This document shows, piece after piece, positions 62,078 to 64,000 of a stretch of 64,000 nucleotides of DNA. Under the pieces are notes generated by a model. It saw only the letters and a list, made by a program, of their open reading frames with translations, was not told the DNA's origin and ran no database searches. Positions within the stretch are counted from its first letter, which is position 1. Every line of letters begins with the position of its first letter. The DNA lies in assembly GCA_034506255.1 (NCBI GenBank), contig JAPDPX010000006.1, positions 1 through 64,000 of the forward strand. The letters are read 5' to 3'. Source of the DNA: a candidate division KSB1 bacterium (GTDB lineage: Bacteria > Zhuqueibacterota > Zhuqueibacteria > Zhuqueibacterales > Zhuqueibacteraceae). A program made the position numbers and the translations under genes.

Positions 62078-64000
62078 CTAACGCACCGTAAACTGGATTT
62101 CCCGCCGCGTGACATTGCCACACTGATCGCGCGCCTCCACCACCAGGGCGTGCGTCCCGGGCGTCAGGCCGGTTTTCGGTCGATACCGAAGCTGTTTGGC
62201 CTCCGGATCATACTCGGCGATTACCTTCACGCCATCCAGGCGCATCACGAGGCTGCGCTCGGACGCGAAGCCGGAGATGCTGTCATCGACCGTGACTACA
62301 AATTTCGGACGGCGATCGGTCACGACCCCGCCGGGCGCGGGATGACGCACGATCACGACCGGCGGCACGTCGTCGCGAATCAGGGTAAAGTCACCCAGGC
62401 GGTAGACTTTCGCCGCGACCGTGCGCTCCCTCAGATTCAGTTTGTTGTCGAGAAACTGCCAGCCCGTCTCAGAACGGGTGGCGACCCCAAGCTGCCCGGG
62501 GTTGGGCAGCGAATCAGGAAAGCTGATTTCAATCGTGGCGCCATCGTCCAACGGCACCTCCTGCGGGGCCACGCGATAGACCGCGCCCAGCGGCCCGCGG
62601 CTGCCGGGATCAACTTCGATACGGCCGTAGACCGGCCAGTAAACCGATTCGGCATTGAAATGCACGCGCAGCCCGCCGTCTGCTGCGCGCAGGGTGGCTG
62701 TCTGCTGTGGCCGGATGGCAAAATTGGCGAACCGCTCGCGCCACTGCGCACGCGCGCCGGCAACGCTGCCGCCACTCACCTCGAGGGTGACAGAGTCCGC
62801 GGCAATCGCCGCCAGCGGCACCACGGCCGCATAGCGATTGGCCTCCGGTGTCAGCAGACGCGGCGTGACGACGCGCTCACCGGCGGTGAGCGTCAATACC
62901 GGCGGCTGCTGCACAGGCCAGGTGGCGGAAATGTCCACGTGCAAAAACTGCGGGTGAAAATTTTTGCGCACGATGAATTGCAAAGGCGCGGCCTCCGTTG
63001 CGGCCGCCGCGGCCAGATAAAACGGCAGCGAGGACCGGCCGTTTTGATCAGTGGCCACGAAGCGCACCACGGGTGCACCGTGATGATGCACAAAAACCTC
63101 CGGCTCGCCGGCAGGGGCCGGCAAGTTTGCCGACGCGGCCGGCGCATCCGCGGCCGCCTCATGCCCGGTGATTTCCCACGCCAGCGAGCTGTCGGTGGGA
63201 TCAACCTGGGGGTACACCGCACCCAGCTCGCGCCATTGTTTGCCGCCCACCAGCACCGCCGCGGCGACTTGCTTCACTTCATGAGGCGGTGAGAGCGATT
63301 TCACGGTGCACACCATCCGGTTCGACTGCTGTTCCCGCACCGTGACGCTGATCATGAACGGCGGCACGACCATCAGTTTGCCGGTCAGGGTTCGGGCGTT
63401 GCCGTAGTAATCTGCGGCGATCACGCGAAACTCATGCTCGCCCAACCCCAGGCCGGGCGTCTCAACGGCGGGGAAGGCTGGGGTAAGCAAACCTTCTGAA
63501 TCAGACAGGCCGGCAAGAGTGGCAGCCACAGGCCCCGCCTGCAGGGCGCCGGCATGGGCGTTGAGATGCGTGTAGATGGCCAGCGGATTCGCCGGATCAC
63601 GAAACAGGCGGTGCAGGCGGCCGTGGCCTTGCTGGCTCAGCGCAAAGTCCTGCACCAATTCGATGAATTTGTTCTCGTCAAATGAAAGACGGTCAAATTG
63701 CGATTCGAATTGCAGGCTGTCATCGACGAAGAGCTGGAAGCGATAGACGCCGAATTGATTGTGCACACCGGACACCCGGTCGAAGGCTGCCACGGCCAGG
63801 CCGACACGGCCGGCAACGCGAATCGGTTGCGGAATGACAAAACGGCCATTGACATGGAGGGGACGATACACTTTGGGAAGAAAGTTGTCATCGATGAGCG
63901 CGCCGGGGGTGAGCGGGATCACGGCGAAGGCAGTGATCGTGGGCGCCACCTGATCGAGCACCGGGAAATTGCGGCTGAGCGGATTGGTGGGCCGGCCGTG
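62078..64000 (-). CDS. Large secreted beta-rich protein, C-terminal part (5' end outside the window)
   Basis: 640 residues of an open frame run from the window edge to 62078. The visible part is rich in beta-strand and Ig-like patterns (LGEHEFRVIAADYYGNARTL, GTHALVVEARDQCGNVTRRE) with an alanine/proline-rich linker near residue 275. The first residues, HGRPTNPLSRNFPVLD, and the following TITAFAVIPLTPG resemble the region after the peptidase domain in secreted M23 peptidases of Calditrichota and relatives, so it may be the tail of such an enzyme. No catalytic motif is in the visible part. The last segment looks like a C-terminal Ig domain that could recognise wall or surface partners. Confidence 0.7.
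   Translation of the reverse strand, partial: HGRPTNPLSRNFPVLDQVAPTITAFAVIPLTPGALIDDNFLPKVYRPLHVNGRFVIPQPIRVAGRVGLAVAAFDRVSGVHNQFGVYRFQLFVDDSLQFESQFDRLSFDENKFIELVQDFALSQQGHGRLHRLFRDPANPLAIYTHLNAHAGALQAGPVAATLAGLSDSEGLLTPAFPAVETPGLGLGEHEFRVIAADYYGNARTLTGKLMVVPPFMISVTVREQQSNRMVCTVKSLSPPHEVKQVAAAVLVGGKQWRELGAVYPQVDPTDSSLAWEITGHEAAADAPAASANLPAPAGEPEVFVHHHGAPVVRFVATDQNGRSSLPFYLAAAAATEAAPLQFIVRKNFHPQFLHVDISATWPVQQPPVLTLTAGERVVTPRLLTPEANRYAAVVPLAAIAADSVTLEVSGGSVAGARAQWRERFANFAIRPQQTATLRAADGGLRVHFNAESVYWPVYGRIEVDPGSRGPLGAVYRVAPQEVPLDDGATIEISFPDSLPNPGQLGVATRSETGWQFLDNKLNLRERTVAAKVYRLGDFTLIRDDVPPVVIVRHPAPGGVVTDRRPKFVVTVDDSISGFASERSLVMRLDGVKVIAEYDPEAKQLRYRPKTGLTPGTHALVVEARDQCGNVTRREIQFTVR

Overview
This window is a high-GC bacterial chromosome segment with long same-strand gene runs. 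Several features point to an uncultured lineage near the Fibrobacterota-Chlorobiota-Bacteroidota (FCB) group, of the Calditrichota or KSB1 type: a PorV-like barrel protein, a secreted protein ending in a FlgD-like/type IX sorting-type domain, Spy-like periplasmic proteins beside ECF sigma factors, and barrel proteins fused to TPR domains. This placement is inference from gene content only; no rRNA or ribosomal protein gene is present.

Layout. 1-3.8 kb is accessory: the end of an IS66-type transposase, a small gene plus a wrecked nucleotidyltransferase gene, a NUDIX hydrolase, a frameshifted DUF6930-like gene and a secreted esterase. 4.1-7.4 kb holds a receiver/PAS/histidine kinase and a long non-coding stretch with one copy of a 118-bp repeat. 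7.4-10.3 kb is an ABC exporter with a DUF1854 partner. 10.4-10.9 kb is a tRNA cluster (Pro, Arg, His, Glu). 11-16 kb has a lytic transglycosylase-like protein and a 1332-residue membrane sensor kinase. The second repeat copy follows, then a DsbD-alpha-like protein and a secreted redoxin. 18.9-21.3 kb is an envelope-stress-like cluster (two Spy-like proteins, ECF sigma, zinc-binding anti-sigma).

21.4-31.1 kb is one long minus-strand unit: ygfZ, a MEMO-family gene, then a complete tryptophan operon trpE-trpGD-trpC-trpF-trpB-trpA, with a good promoter in front of ygfZ. An OPRT-like gene diverges from it. 32.3-38.8 kb has yhbY, then a two-gene surface module: a von Willebrand A protein with duplicated repeats and a sorting-type C-terminus, overlapping a PorV-like barrel with two OmpA domains. 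38.9-47.9 kb is a minus-strand operon: mltG, a UvrD/PcrA helicase that seems to start at CTG, a giant TPR protein, a second ECF sigma and its anti-sigma. Then come a CPBP protease with its own promoter, a small membrane protein and a sugar ABC importer (binding protein plus two permeases, no ATPase). 54.9-61.1 kb is aroB, an unknown gene and three tandem barrel-TPR paralogues. Last are a rhomboid protease and the end of a large secreted beta-rich protein cut by the window edge.

At least six intergenic spots carry -35/-10 pairs with 16-17 bp spacing. The -10 box is often TATCTT or TATATT, so sigma-70-like promoters are readable here. The strongest candidates for something undescribed are the VWA/PorV-OmpA surface pair, the tandem barrel-TPR family, the 118-bp two-copy repeat and the broken nucleotidyltransferase module.
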